Positions 6,970-16,700 of a stretch of DNA of 25,410 bases are shown here, piece after piece (position 1 is the stretch's first letter; each line of letters opens with the position of its first letter). Source of the stretch: JAJPJX01 sp964568355 (GTDB taxonomy: Bacteria; Acidobacteriota; Terriglobia; Bryobacterales; Bryobacteraceae); assembly GCA_964568355.1 (NCBI GenBank), contig CAZMRK010000485.1, positions 1-25,410 of the forward strand, given 5' to 3'. The notes under the pieces are model-generated. The model saw only the letters and a program-made list of their open reading frames with translations. It did no database searches and had not been told where the DNA came from. The position numbers and the translations under genes are program-made.

Positions 6970-9069
6970 ATGAGACTAGGCCTTTGGAGAGCTGGATTCG
7001 CCTGGCCACTCCTGGCTACCGCCCTGTATGGGCAGTGGTGGGAAAAGGAGCCGCTGCGCATCCTCGACCTCACCACCAGCATGAGCCGTGTGGACTTTCG
7101 CGAACCCGCCGAAGTGGCGGCGCGGAAAGCCGCGCTCGGGTACAACGCCGAACACCTGGACATCATGGCTATGGCCGGAGGCTTGGATGACCAGGGTTTC
7201 TATTTCGTCTCCAAAGTAGCCGGTAAGGTCAACCGGGATTACCTGCGCCAGTATCTGGAGGAGGCCCACAAGCGCGGCATCCGCGTGATGATTTACTTCA
7301 ATGTGCACTGGTATACCATGGCCTTCGGCGCCAAACATCCCGATTGGCAGCAAATTCGGGAGAACGGCAAGCCGCTGGATAAGGTCTACGACACCGGAAC
7401 GGATTTTTGCGTGAACAGCGGCTGGCGGGAGTGGTGCTTCCAGGTGCTGCGGGACCTGGCGGCCTACCCCATCGACGGCATCTTTTACGATGGCCCCGTC
7501 TACCGCCCCGATACCTGCTATTGCCAGTCCTGCAAGAAGAAGTTCGGCCGCGAGCTTCCTTCCAAGAAAAACCGGCAAGGCGCCGCGTTCCAGCAACTGG
7601 TGGACTTTCAGGCGTCCAGCCTCGCCGATTTCCTGCGCGACTCCCGGCGCGTGCTCAAGGGCATCAATCCGAATATCGCGTTCTATATGAACGGCGGCGT
7701 GCGCGGCGCCAACTGGGCCACCGGGCGGCTCAATCGCGTGCTGGTGGCGGAGCAGGACATTCTGGGCAGCGAAGGCGGCTTCATCTCCGGCGATCTGACC
7801 CGAGTGCCGCTGTGGAAGCCCGGCCTCACCGCACGCCTTCTCGAAACCCAGGCCGGCGGCAAACCCACCGTCATCTTCTCGGCGGCCAGCCATAAGCCCT
7901 GGACATTTTCGATTCTTCCCGATCCCGAGCTCCGGCTGCTTTATGCCGACAGTATCGCCAACAACGCCTCCGTTTGGTTCGGCATCACCCAGTTCGAGTT
8001 TGATCAGCCGGAGATGGAAACCATCGCGGCTATGAACGCCTATCTCAAGCGCACTGCCGAGTACTACACCAGGACGCGTTCGGAAGCCCGCGTGGCGGTG
8101 GTCTGGTCGGATACCACCGCCAACTTCTACGCGGGCGGTGGCGCGCAGTTGATCGACGTCGATCGCGTAGCCGGCAGCGCGATCGGTGACCTGGACGCGG
8201 AGTTTTCTGGTGTCTCCGAAGCGCTGCTGCGCGCCCACGTGCCCTTCGATGTGATCGATGACACGGCGCTCGAGCGCGAGTCGCTCGACCGGTATCAGGC
8301 CATCTTCCTGCCCAACGTGGCATGCATGAGCGACGCCACCGCCGCACACTTGCGCGCCTGGGTGAAGGCCGGCGGTAAGCTCTTCGCCACCTTCGAGACC
8401 GGACTCTATGACGCCACCGGCATCCGCCGGCCGGACTTCGCTCTGGCCGATGTGTTCGGAGCCGGCGACGCCCGCAAGATCGCTGGGCCCCGGCGCTGGG
8501 ATTTCATGAAGCCGGTCGCCAGGAGTGAGTACCTGGCCGGACTCAAGCGCGACTTCCTTCCTTCCCCGATCTATTACGTGAAAGTGAAACGAGGCCAGGG
8601 ACAGCCACTGGTGCAATACACGCAGCCGCTGGCCGGGCGCTACGATGGCGTTCCGGGAGATTCGGACGACGCCGCTTTCCTGGCGCACCCCTACGGCAAG
8701 GGCTTAGCGCTGTATTTCAGCGGCGACCTGGGTGCGACCATTGCCAACTACCATACGCCGGAACTGCTGGCCATCACGGCGAACGCGGCGGAACGCTTCT
8801 CCCAGCCGGCTGTAACACTCGAAAACGCTCCCGAATCCGTGGAACTGGTGGTGCGGTCGCAAGGCAGCCGGCTGCTGGTTCACCTGATGAACTTCACCGG
8901 CGAAATGACCCGGCCCATCCGGCGGATTCTGCCCCTGGACAATGTCCGGGTGAAGGTGAACCGTCCGGTGAAGCGCGCCTTCACGCTCGTGAAGCAGTCC
9001 TCTTTGCCGGTGGGTCAAGTGCTGACCATCCCCCGGCTGGAGGAATACGAAGTCCTGGTCATCGAGTAG
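6970..9069 (+). CDS. Secreted GHL6-type putative glycoside hydrolase with beta-galactosidase trimerisation-like domain
   Basis: A 699-residue exported protein. Residues 1-22 form a signal peptide. Residues about 30-340 look like a TIM-barrel of the hypothetical glycosyl hydrolase 6 kind: AHKRGIRVMIYFNVHWY, HPDWQQIRENG, then DGIFYDGP (169-175), and the characteristic cysteine cluster C183-Y-C185-x2-C188 (CYCQSC). Asp174 is the most likely catalytic acid/nucleophile by analogy with other barrel glycosidases (inference). Residues about 372-480 (EARVAVVWSD to WVKAGGKLFATFETG) resemble the glutamine-amidotransferase-like beta-galactosidase trimerisation domain. A small beta domain ends the chain. 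No strong Shine-Dalgarno precedes the ATG, which follows the receptor stub by 4 bp. It probably acts on an oligosaccharide in the periplasm. The family lacks a firmly characterised activity that I know of. Confidence 0.82.
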   Translation: MRLGLWRAGFAWPLLATALYGQWWEKEPLRILDLTTSMSRVDFREPAEVAARKAALGYNAEHLDIMAMAGGLDDQGFYFVSKVAGKVNRDYLRQYLEEAHKRGIRVMIYFNVHWYTMAFGAKHPDWQQIRENGKPLDKVYDTGTDFCVNSGWREWCFQVLRDLAAYPIDGIFYDGPVYRPDTCYCQSCKKKFGRELPSKKNRQGAAFQQLVDFQASSLADFLRDSRRVLKGINPNIAFYMNGGVRGANWATGRLNRVLVAEQDILGSEGGFISGDLTRVPLWKPGLTARLLETQAGGKPTVIFSAASHKPWTFSILPDPELRLLYADSIANNASVWFGITQFEFDQPEMETIAAMNAYLKRTAEYYTRTRSEARVAVVWSDTTANFYAGGGAQLIDVDRVAGSAIGDLDAEFSGVSEALLRAHVPFDVIDDTALERESLDRYQAIFLPNVACMSDATAAHLRAWVKAGGKLFATFETGLYDATGIRRPDFALADVFGAGDARKIAGPRRWDFMKPVARSEYLAGLKRDFLPSPIYYVKVKRGQGQPLVQYTQPLAGRYDGVPGDSDDAAFLAHPYGKGLALYFSGDLGATIANYHTPELLAITANAAERFSQPAVTLENAPESVELVVRSQGSRLLVHLMNFTGEMTRPIRRILPLDNVRVKVNRPVKRAFTLVKQSSLPVGQVLTIPRLEEYEVLVIE

Positions 9070-9114
9070 TGCAAGAAACCGGCTGTTGCGGGAGGAGGCT
9101 CTGATTTCTGCTCC

Positions 9115-11478
9115 TTACCCTTCCCGGAGCGCGTGGTTTGGGTCGATCGAGGTGGCTCGCTTTGCCGGAAAATAGCAGGCTATGGCTGCTACCGCTAACA
9201 AGAGCACTGGAGCGGCAACGAATGTCACCGGGTCGCGTGCCGCGACTCCAAAGAGCATGCTTTCGACGTAACGGCTGAACACCCAGGCGCCTGCGATGCC
9301 TGCGGCGGCGCCTCCCCCGACCAGGGTCAAGCCACTCCGCAGGACAACCCGCAGCACGTCCGTTCGCTGCGCTCCGAGGGCCATGCGAATGCCGAATTCA
9401 CGCACCCTCTCGCCCACCGAATACGCCATAATTCCGTAAACGCCAATTGCAGTGAGCGCCAGTGCAATCGCAGCGAAGATCCCCAGTAAAGAGGTGTAGA
9501 GACGGGGCTCTGCCATCGACTCGGAAACGCGTTCCTCCATGGTCATAAGCTCGGAAACCGGCTGATCGGGATAGGCCTGGTGAACGGTCTGCCGAAGCGA
9601 AGCGGCCATTCTCGCCGGATCTTCCTGCGTGCGTACGACCAGCATGGTGCCGAGAGCCGGCCCGAGATATTGCTGGTAGGGATGATAGAACTCGGGTTCC
9701 GCTGGTTTGTCGAGCGTCCGCTGATGTTGGTCTCCGACAACGCCGACTACTGTCATTTCGCCCCGGGTGCCTAATTTCTGGCCGATTGGGTTCTGGCCAG
9801 GCCAGTATTTACGTGCGAAGGCTTCATTTATGATCGCCACGGAAGCCCCGGAGTCATTGTCATGAGCCGTAAACAGCCGGCCCAGGCGAAGCGGAATGCC
9901 GAGCGCTCGGAAATACTCCGGGCTCACCGCCCGATAGTTGATGCCGACTTCCCCACCCTTATGGCCCGGGAGTTCGATTAGCAAGCTCACTCTCACCGTT
10001 CCCATGGGAATGGCCGTTGAAATTCCAGCGGCGGTGACTCCCGGAAGGGCTTCCACTCGATCGACGATGCCCGACAGTCGCTGGACCAATTTCGGCTTGT
10101 CTTTTGAAAGCTGATGACTCACCGGAATCATGGCCGTGAGCACATGATCGGGACGGAATCCCGGATCGACGCCCGCCAGCGCGGCAAAGCTACGAATGAG
10201 CAGTCCGGCGCCAATCAGCAGAATCAGCGACAGTGCGACTTCGGCAGCCGCCAGCGCTCCGCGCCAACGCTTCCGCGCGGCGCCCGGTGTGGTCGTCCGG
10301 CCCATCTCGCGCAAACTGAAGCGCGAAAGAACCAATGCGGGACCGGTTCCAAAAACCAGGGCGGTGGCAGTTGTCAGCGTCAGTGCGAACCAGAGCACGG
10401 GAACGTCGATGCGGCTTTCGAGGAGGCGGACAACCTGATACTGCGTTGGGAGCATCGTCACCAGCACGCGATTTCCGATCCAGGCCAAAAGAACTCCCAG
10501 GGCGCCTCCAGCCGCCGCAAGGGTCAGGCTTTCCACAAAGACCTGGCGCATCAGCCGCCTGCGAGCCGCGCCGAGCGCGCTTCGTATCGCGAACTCGCTT
10601 TCGCGCGCCATGCTGCGCGCGATGATCAGATTGGCGACGTTGAGACAGGCAATGAGCGCGAGCAGTCCGACGGCCGCCGAGAGGGTAAGAAACGCCGTGC
10701 GATATCTCTGGGCGTCGCGTTGTCCGAGCAGATCGAGGCGGAAGCGAAAGTTGCGATGCGCCTCAGGGTACAACTGCGCCAGGGCCGGCCGCATTCTTTC
10801 CAATTCCGCCAGAGCTGCTTCGGGCGAGATGCCCTGCTTGAGGCGCCCGATCACGCCGCGCGCCGTCGTCCGTGGATCCGTGATGCCGCGGTCGGCGATC
10901 AGCACATTCGAGAATGGTGTGGGAAATTGGAACTCGCGCGGCATCACGCCGATGATCGTATAAACGCTGTGATCGAGCATCACCTGGCGCCCGACCACCC
11001 CGCGATCGCCGTTGAATTGCGATTGCCAGATCTTCCAGGTTAGGAGCAGGCCATGGGGGCTGGAGTTCTCAAAATCGGCAGGAACAAAGGTACGCCCCAG
11101 CAGTGGCTGTGCCTGGAGTGTGCGGAAGAGGTCCGGTTCGACGACGCGGGCCACCAGGCTGGCCGGCTCGCGTCCTGAAAGAGTCATCGTGTGGTAGAAC
11201 GCGAATGTGCCGAAACTCTCGAAAGTCCGGCTGAACTGACGCCAGAATTGCACATCGATGGTCGTCGTACTTGCCCCACCGCCATCCGGAGTGACCTTCG
11301 AAATTTCAACCAGGCGGTCTGGATCGGGATAAGACAGCGGGCGAAGAAAAACCGCGCGGAACGCGCTGAACATCACTGTCGTGGCTCCGATCCCCAAAGC
11401 AAGTGAAACAACCGCGGCGATCAGGAACGATGGGCTCTTGCCAAGGACGCGAACCGCGAACCGAAGGTCGTTCAGCAT
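9115..11478 (-). CDS. Orphan MacB/FtsX-type ABC permease with duplicated domains (ADOP)
   Basis: A membrane protein of about 787 residues with two MacB periplasmic-core plus FtsX units in tandem. A first helix lies at 17-40 in the MLNDLRFAVRVLGKSPSF start typical of acidobacterial permeases. Periplasmic core 1 follows to about 260. FtsX helices lie near 264-286, 315-340 and 358-385 (SEFAIRSALGAARRRLMRQ). A second first-helix is at 408-430, then core 2, then a second FtsX unit (EFGIRMALGAQRTDVLRVV) ending in DPNHALREG. The open frame extends to 11763, but that extension looks non-coding and overlaps the neighbouring gene, so the ATG at 11478 is chosen. No Shine-Dalgarno is visible. No ATPase or PadR regulator lies nearby, so it would have to borrow a MacB-like ATPase. 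Role: export, or lipoprotein- or mechanotransmission-linked transport; cargo unknown. Confidence 0.88.
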   Translation of the reverse strand: MLNDLRFAVRVLGKSPSFLIAAVVSLALGIGATTVMFSAFRAVFLRPLSYPDPDRLVEISKVTPDGGGASTTTIDVQFWRQFSRTFESFGTFAFYHTMTLSGREPASLVARVVEPDLFRTLQAQPLLGRTFVPADFENSSPHGLLLTWKIWQSQFNGDRGVVGRQVMLDHSVYTIIGVMPREFQFPTPFSNVLIADRGITDPRTTARGVIGRLKQGISPEAALAELERMRPALAQLYPEAHRNFRFRLDLLGQRDAQRYRTAFLTLSAAVGLLALIACLNVANLIIARSMARESEFAIRSALGAARRRLMRQVFVESLTLAAAGGALGVLLAWIGNRVLVTMLPTQYQVVRLLESRIDVPVLWFALTLTTATALVFGTGPALVLSRFSLREMGRTTTPGAARKRWRGALAAAEVALSLILLIGAGLLIRSFAALAGVDPGFRPDHVLTAMIPVSHQLSKDKPKLVQRLSGIVDRVEALPGVTAAGISTAIPMGTVRVSLLIELPGHKGGEVGINYRAVSPEYFRALGIPLRLGRLFTAHDNDSGASVAIINEAFARKYWPGQNPIGQKLGTRGEMTVVGVVGDQHQRTLDKPAEPEFYHPYQQYLGPALGTMLVVRTQEDPARMAASLRQTVHQAYPDQPVSELMTMEERVSESMAEPRLYTSLLGIFAAIALALTAIGVYGIMAYSVGERVREFGIRMALGAQRTDVLRVVLRSGLTLVGGGAAAGIAGAWVFSRYVESMLFGVAARDPVTFVAAPVLLLAVAAIACYFPAKRATSIDPNHALREG

Positions 11479-11668
11479 ACAGCCATTCGACACCATGAAG
11501 CGGTATCTGGTTCCCCAGTCAATCCAAAGCTGGCTGAACATCAGGACACCAACGGATCGATCCCTCGGTTGACCGCCTCCACCATCCGCCGCCAGTCGGA
11601 GACTTTCGAAATACTCATTCCCGGCGCGAAGCTGGCCGGCGCCGCAGGATGGAAAAGGGAAAGGAATC
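11479..11668. other. 190-bp spacer between permease and small membrane protein
   Basis: The minus-strand frame of the permease stays open here but encodes a Gly/Arg/Pro-rich stretch with no homology to the family's N-terminus. No promoter or terminator hairpin with a T-run was found. Confidence 0.4.
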
Positions 11669-12277
11669 TCAGGAATCCATGATGATCCGGGCCTGCGTCG
11701 CTTTCTTCTGCCGGTACTGCTGGATAAACTGCACAATACCCGGTAGTGTTGCCAGGGAGCCAAGAAACGTCAGCAGTGCTCCCGTGTAGGGCGAAACGAT
11801 TGTGGTCCAGGGCTCATACACATCGACCGTTAAAATGCCATCCGTGCCGATAAATCGTAGCGGGTGGCTCATGGAACTGGTGTTGACGACCATGTGAAAG
11901 CGCCCTTTGGCGAGAGGCCTGACGGACCACCTGACAGTGCTTGTCTTCGCTTCGGGAGAAGGCAAGGATACGTCCAACATATTTTTCGGATCGACTTCCA
12001 TGCCCGCTGCTGATAGTTGGAGCGTCACATTGGGGCGTTCCCGAACTCCCCAGCCCACCGGAGTAACTGTCCCGGTTACGACATACTGTTCTCTGAGCGC
12101 CACTCTTGCTGGATAGTCCAGCGCCAGCGTGTAGCAATCACGTGTTCCGGGAGGATTTGGGATGCCGATCAACCAGGTTGTGTGCCCCGTATGTCTCCAG
12201 AGCAACCCGAGACCGCACACGAGGAGGACCAGTCCTCCGATGAACAACGCGATCGACGATCGGCTTCCGCCCCCCAT
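11669..12277 (-). CDS. Hypothetical two-helix membrane protein with Ig-like periplasmic domain
   Basis: I do not recognise this family. Starting at the ATG at 12277 gives 202 residues; a GTG at 12385 would add 36 polar residues and cannot be excluded. Helix 1 is at about 8-27 (ALFIGGLVLLVCGLGLLW). A region of about 135 residues follows with alternating beta-strand character (QYVVTGTVTPVGWG, NVTLQLSAAGMEV, RWSVRPLAKGRFHMVV), which looks like an Ig-like or cohesin-like sandwich. Helix 2 is at about 168-188 (YTGALLTFLGSLATLPGIVQF), with a short Lys/Arg-rich cytoplasmic tail. It lies between the metallophosphoesterase and the permease on the same strand, with gaps near 190 bp on both sides, so co-transcription is possible but not shown. 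A small accessory of a membrane complex is one option. Confidence 0.6.
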   Translation of the reverse strand: MGGGSRSSIALFIGGLVLLVCGLGLLWRHTGHTTWLIGIPNPPGTRDCYTLALDYPARVALREQYVVTGTVTPVGWGVRERPNVTLQLSAAGMEVDPKNMLDVSLPSPEAKTSTVRWSVRPLAKGRFHMVVNTSSMSHPLRFIGTDGILTVDVYEPWTTIVSPYTGALLTFLGSLATLPGIVQFIQQYRQKKATQARIIMDS

Positions 12278-12454
12278 CGAGGACAGTTTAGACCCTTTGG
12301 GGCGGTGTGCGAAGACCTGCGCCTGGTCATCAACTGCTTCGGGAATTTCCTCAAAAAGCAGGACGCAGGGATCTATTTGGGACACGATGCCCGAATGGCA
12401 TTTATTACTGTTTTAGAATCAATGATTTGCGGGTATCCGTGGGCAATTTGTCCC

Positions 12455-12469
12455 AAAAAGCCGCTGGCT
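12455..12469 (-). terminator. Weak intrinsic-terminator-like hairpin after the metallophosphoesterase
   Basis: On the minus strand, just after the phosphoesterase stop, AGCC-AGC-GGCT forms a 4-bp stem with a 3-base loop followed by a run of five T. Position and T-run suit a terminator, but the stem is short. Confidence 0.3.
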
Positions 12470-12472
12470 GCC

Positions 12473-13513
12473 CTACCGGATCTGGTCGTGCTCGTAGGCA
12501 TCGGACCAGTGCTCCCAATTTGTGGAGCCGTCGCGAAACCGCATCCAGGTCTTGAAGCGCTGGGCTTCCGATTGCCGGATGAAGAAGACCCGGCCCCCGC
12601 GGGCACGGTCGTTAGTCACATCCTCGGGAGGCGTGTGCGGATATCCGTAGTAGCCGGCTACACCCACTTGCCCGAGAGTGACGCCATGGAACTGTCCGAC
12701 GTAGTTGTTGACGTGATCGTGGCCACAGAAAATTCCTTTGACGTCGCCTCGTTCCAAGACCGCCGCAAACATCCCTCCGTTGACGCGGGACGGCGACTCC
12801 GGCTCATGGCGCTCTCCCAGGATCTTCTTGGTCAGAATCATTTCGTGGAACTCCGGAAGCGGGATATGAAAGAACATGAGGCTGGGAATCTTCTGCCCAT
12901 AGCGATTCTCTATCTCCTGGGAGGTCTGATAGTACCAGTTGATCTGATCCGTGTGGATCCAGTCGTATCGGTCTTCGGGGTTTGAAGCCCGCTCTCCCGA
13001 GTCAACCAGCCAGAGGTTGAAGACCGGCCTCGAACCGTCGGAGCTCCAGACCAGTATGTTCTTGTTGCCGGCTCCGTGAATATCCCGGACCCATCCTCCA
13101 TTCATATTGTGCGGATGGCTCTCATAGTAGGTGAAGACCTGCTCTCTGGTGATGTGGGTCCTGGCCGCGTGCTCCTGGTCATGATTACCCAGCGTGACCG
13201 CCCAGGGTACGCGGTTTTTTTCCATCGCGACGGCCACATTGTCTACCGCCCGCTTCACATCTTCGGGAGTGGCGCATCGGTCGCCGGAGATATTGTCGCC
13301 CAGGACGACTACCAGATCCGGCTTCTCGAGGGAAATCAACTTCTCGGTGAGTTCAATGCCATACCGGTTTGGCTCCGGGATGTAGTGCAGGTCGCTGATC
13401 GCCAGGATCTTAAAGGTACCGTCGGCACGAAATTTCAGGACCGGAGGCGCTGCAAACACCGCTGCCGTCCAGACAACGAGGAAGAGGATAGACCAGAGCG
13501 AGGTACGTTTCAT
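12473..13513 (-). CDS. Secreted calcineurin-like metallophosphoesterase, Dcr2/PAP29-like
   Basis: A binuclear metallophosphoesterase of 346 residues hydrolysing a phosphomono- or diester, probably in the periplasm. The ATG at 13513 starts a signal peptide (MKRTSLWSILFLVVWTAAVFA); the longer open frame does not. The mature start LKFRADGTFKILAISDLHY is the hallmark of the Dcr2/PAP29-like branch. Metal ligands and catalytic residues are all present: Asp41 and His43 (DLHY), Asp73 (GDN), Asn110/His111 (GNHD), His216 (FFHIPLPE), His265 and His267 (GHDH). It is divergent from TonB receptor 2 and shares its regulatory region. Together with the P1/PLC-type enzyme and the GDPD downstream it suggests phosphate-ester scavenging. 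No Shine-Dalgarno is evident. The substrate is not determined. Confidence 0.9.
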   Translation of the reverse strand: MKRTSLWSILFLVVWTAAVFAAPPVLKFRADGTFKILAISDLHYIPEPNRYGIELTEKLISLEKPDLVVVLGDNISGDRCATPEDVKRAVDNVAVAMEKNRVPWAVTLGNHDQEHAARTHITREQVFTYYESHPHNMNGGWVRDIHGAGNKNILVWSSDGSRPVFNLWLVDSGERASNPEDRYDWIHTDQINWYYQTSQEIENRYGQKIPSLMFFHIPLPEFHEMILTKKILGERHEPESPSRVNGGMFAAVLERGDVKGIFCGHDHVNNYVGQFHGVTLGQVGVAGYYGYPHTPPEDVTNDRARGGRVFFIRQSEAQRFKTWMRFRDGSTNWEHWSDAYEHDQIR

Positions 13514-13614
13514 AGGAATGGTTGGCCGGTCGGAGGACTGATCCCCCAAACACGGCTCCAGCTTTATCATCCCCCGGTTCACGGAAATGACATGGATTCC
13601 GGCGGGCAAGTTGT

Positions 13615-13631
13615 GGTTACAGGGGGTTACA
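13615..13631. promoter_or_regulatory. Tandem direct repeat GGTTACA x2 (candidate activator site)
   Basis: GGTTACA occurs at 13615-13621 and again at 13625-13631, one helical turn apart, between the divergent metallophosphoesterase and TonB receptor 2. Closely spaced direct 7-mers in phase with the helix are the usual target form of OmpR/PhoB-type response regulators, and the repeat covers the -35 position of the promoter described next. The match to the enteric PHO box itself is only partial. Confidence 0.35.
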
Positions 13632-13644
13632 TGGAGGATATATA
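13616..13644 (+). promoter_or_regulatory. Candidate promoter of TonB receptor 2
   Basis: GTTACA (13616-13621, 4/6 to the -35 consensus), a 17-bp spacer, then TATATA (13639-13644, 4/6 to the -10). A transcript would start near 13651, leaving an untranslated leader of about 96 bases. A weak -35 fits an activator-dependent promoter. Confidence 0.35.
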
Positions 13645-13733
13645 CCACCCATAACATGCTGATACCCATATAGTTAGCCGATTTGGCCGGTTCCCGCGCG
13701 GAATTGCTCTCCCGAAAACCTCTCTGCCACGAT

Positions 13734-13739
13734 GGAAGG
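13734..13739 (+). promoter_or_regulatory. Shine-Dalgarno choosing the start of TonB receptor 2
   Basis: GGAAGG sits 7 bases before the ATG at 13747, while the in-frame ATG at 13732 has no such sequence. The later ATG also gives a cleaner signal peptide (MRKHPELLAA...). Confidence 0.65.
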
Positions 13740-13746
13740 CGTTTCT

Positions 13747-16700
13747 ATGAGAAAACATCCGGAGCTTCTCGCCGCAATGCCGCGCCTGTGTGTTTGGATC
13801 GCTCTGCTCTGCGGGGCGACTCTATACGGCCAAGAGTACCGCGGTCGGATCCAAGGTACCGTGGTAGACGCCACCGACGCAGTGGTGGTGGGCGCTAATG
13901 TGACGCTGGTCAATGCAAGTACCAATGCGTCCGCGAATAAGGTCACCAGCGAGACTGGCCACTACTTATTCGATCTGATAGAACCCGGCACCTACACTCT
14001 GACCGTTCAGATGGCGGGTTTTCACAAGTTCCAGGTGGAGAAGGTGGTGCTGCAGCAACGCGGCGACGTCACCGTGGACGCTGCACTCGAAGCCGGCGCC
14101 ACCGGCGATACGGTCACGGTGACCGCCAATCTGGGCCAGGTGCAGTTCAATACAAGCAAGCTGGAAACCACCATTGACAGCCGGGTCGCTGCGAACGTGC
14201 CGCAGTATTTTCGACAGCCATTCTTCCTCGCGGCAGTGGATCCGACAGCGGTGCAGAGGGTGGCCACCAACGAGGTACGGCCGTTTAACGCCGGCGGCGT
14301 CTCCAATCAGAATATCAGCGGCCCTGCTTCCACTGCGGTGGACCTGCAAGTGGATGGCGCGCCGGTCGGACTGGGTCAATATACCGGTTACTCTCCGTCG
14401 CCCGACATGGTAGCGGAGGTAAACGTGCAGCAGAACGCCGTCGACGCGGAGTTCGGCAATAGCGCCGGCGCGGCGATCTCGATCCTTCTCAAGTCCGGCA
14501 CCAACGAGGTTCATGGCGGGGCGTTTTACCAAGGAATGTACCCGTGGCTGAACGCCATCTCGGATCGCGTGAACCGGACCATGAATGTCGGCCGGAACCA
14601 CTTCTTCGGCGGAACGCTCTCCCATCCGATCAAAAAGAACAAATGGCTCAACTTTGTGGCCTTTGAGGGCTGGCAGATGACCGATGCGTCGCTGACCGTG
14701 AGCGGACAGTTGCCTACCGATCTGGAAAAGCAGGGCAATTTCTCGCAATCGCTGAACTCGTCCGGTAATCTTCGTGTTATTTACGATCCTTGGACGACGC
14801 AGACTTCGCCGGACGGCAAGACCGTTACACGCACCGCATTTCCCAACAACATCGTTCCGGCGTCCCGGATCAGCCGTGTAGCCGCAATGTATACGGCGGC
14901 ACTCCCGCAGCCAAACCTGCCGGGCACCGGTCCCTACCATGCCCTAAACTACGTCGTTCCGCTTCCCATCTACTATCCATACCGGAACTTTTCCGACCGC
15001 ACCGATTACGTGATCAACGAGAAGCTGCGGTATGCCGGCCGGGTCAGCCTCTTCCGCACGCCGGCCAGTGTTTCGAGCCCGACGGGCAACGATCTGTTCT
15101 TTCTGAGCGAACGAGGCAGCGACCGGAATGCGACCCAGATCACCAACGACCTCACTTGGGTAAAGAGCGCCAACACCGTGATCAGCGGGAGCTTCGCCTA
15201 CTACGGCTACTTTGAGCAATCACATTTCCAGACCGGCAGCCTGAACCAGGGAAAAGAGCTCTGGCCCAAGCTGTGGCCGAACAACTCCTGGTATCAGACC
15301 ATGTTCGCAAGCGGGGCTATTCCGATGGTGGCGCCCGGGATGGAGATCATGGGCGGGAACGGGTCGTATATCCTCAATTCTTACTCCTACGGTTTGGGCA
15401 CCAACGGACCCTACTGGGTGAAGCGTCCCCACCAGAACGCGGTTAGCGTCAAGATCGCGCAGCAGCGGGGCACGCACTATCTGAAGAGCGGTTTCGAGAC
15501 ACGCGGGGCGCACACTCCTCAGGTGGCGCAGATCAGCATCCCGGCGTTCATGTTTGACGCGACAGCGACCGCCAACACCTACGTAAGCCCCAATACCGCG
15601 ATCTCGGGCGATGGCTATGCCGCCTTCCTGTTGGGCGCGTATAACAACCTCTCCCGCGGCGCCGGCATGCCGGTAAGCCAGAATACGGAGGTCTCCAATC
15701 GCAGCTACGGCGCCTATTTCAACGACGACTGGAAGCTCAGCCGCCGCGTGACAATTAACCTGGGCTTGCGGTATGAATACGAAGTGCCCTTCCACGAAGC
15801 GCAAAACCGGCTGCCGCGGGCGCTGGATTTGAGTGTTCCGATTCCCGCGCTGCAGGGGGCCAATGCGCCGCAGATGCCGGCTGCCGTGAAACAGTATTAC
15901 AACGGTCCGTGGATTTTCAACGGCGCATTCCAATGGCAAGGCGGCAGCCATCCCGGAGCTTGGGATGGCGGCCTGGGAACGCTTTCGCCGCGTGCCGGTA
16001 TCGCCCTCCGGCTCAATGACAAGACGGCGGTACGTGTAGGATGGGGCCGGTTCATCACGCCGTGGCTGGCCATCACGAATATGACGGCGGCCAACGCCTA
16101 CGGCTTTAACGTGACAACTCCCGCCTTGCCGTTTGTTCAGGGAGTGCCCCAATTGAACCTGGACGATCCGTTCCCCGCCTCCTACCCGATCCAGGCTGCG
16201 CCGGGAAAGTCGCTGGGAGCTTCTACCGGGCTGGGAGACAGCCTGACGTACTTCAATGCCGACCGGCCCAGGCAGCACACGGATCGCTACAGCCTGTCGG
16301 TCCAGCGCCAGCTTCCGTTGGGGATTACCGCTGAATTCACAGGGCTCATGACGTTCTCCAATAATGTCATCACGCGCAACCTCAACCAGGTCGACCCCCG
16401 GATTGCCTATACCTACAAAGCGGCGACCAATGTGCAGGTTCCCAATCCCTTCTATAACCTGCTGCCGGCCAGTCAATTTCCCGGCCCGCTGGGCCGCCAG
16501 GCGAGCGTCAATCTGACGTCCCTCATGGTTCCCTATCCGCAGTACGGATCTCTTACGGTGACCGATTACGGCGGCAACGGCGGAGATCACTTCCAACAAC
16601 TGGCGATGAAGTTTCGGAAGGCATACAGCTATGGGCTTACCTTGATGGGCGGCTATGCGTACTTGCGCTCGCGAAGCCTCACTTATTACGACGACATAGC

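Noticed and set aside
6976..8688. Long minus-strand open frame (570 codons) opposite the GHL6 gene
   Set aside because: It mirrors codon bias of the real gene, and the translation is His/Gly/Val-rich with no recognisable motif or start context.
10114..11043. Plus-strand 309-codon frame opposite the permease
   Set aside because: The product is extremely rich in Gln, Arg, Ala and His without domains, and the minus-strand permease is unmistakable.
11479..11763. N-terminal extension of the permease frame
   Set aside because: It would overlap the small membrane protein gene and adds Arg/Gly/Pro-rich sequence ahead of the standard MLNDLRFAVR start.
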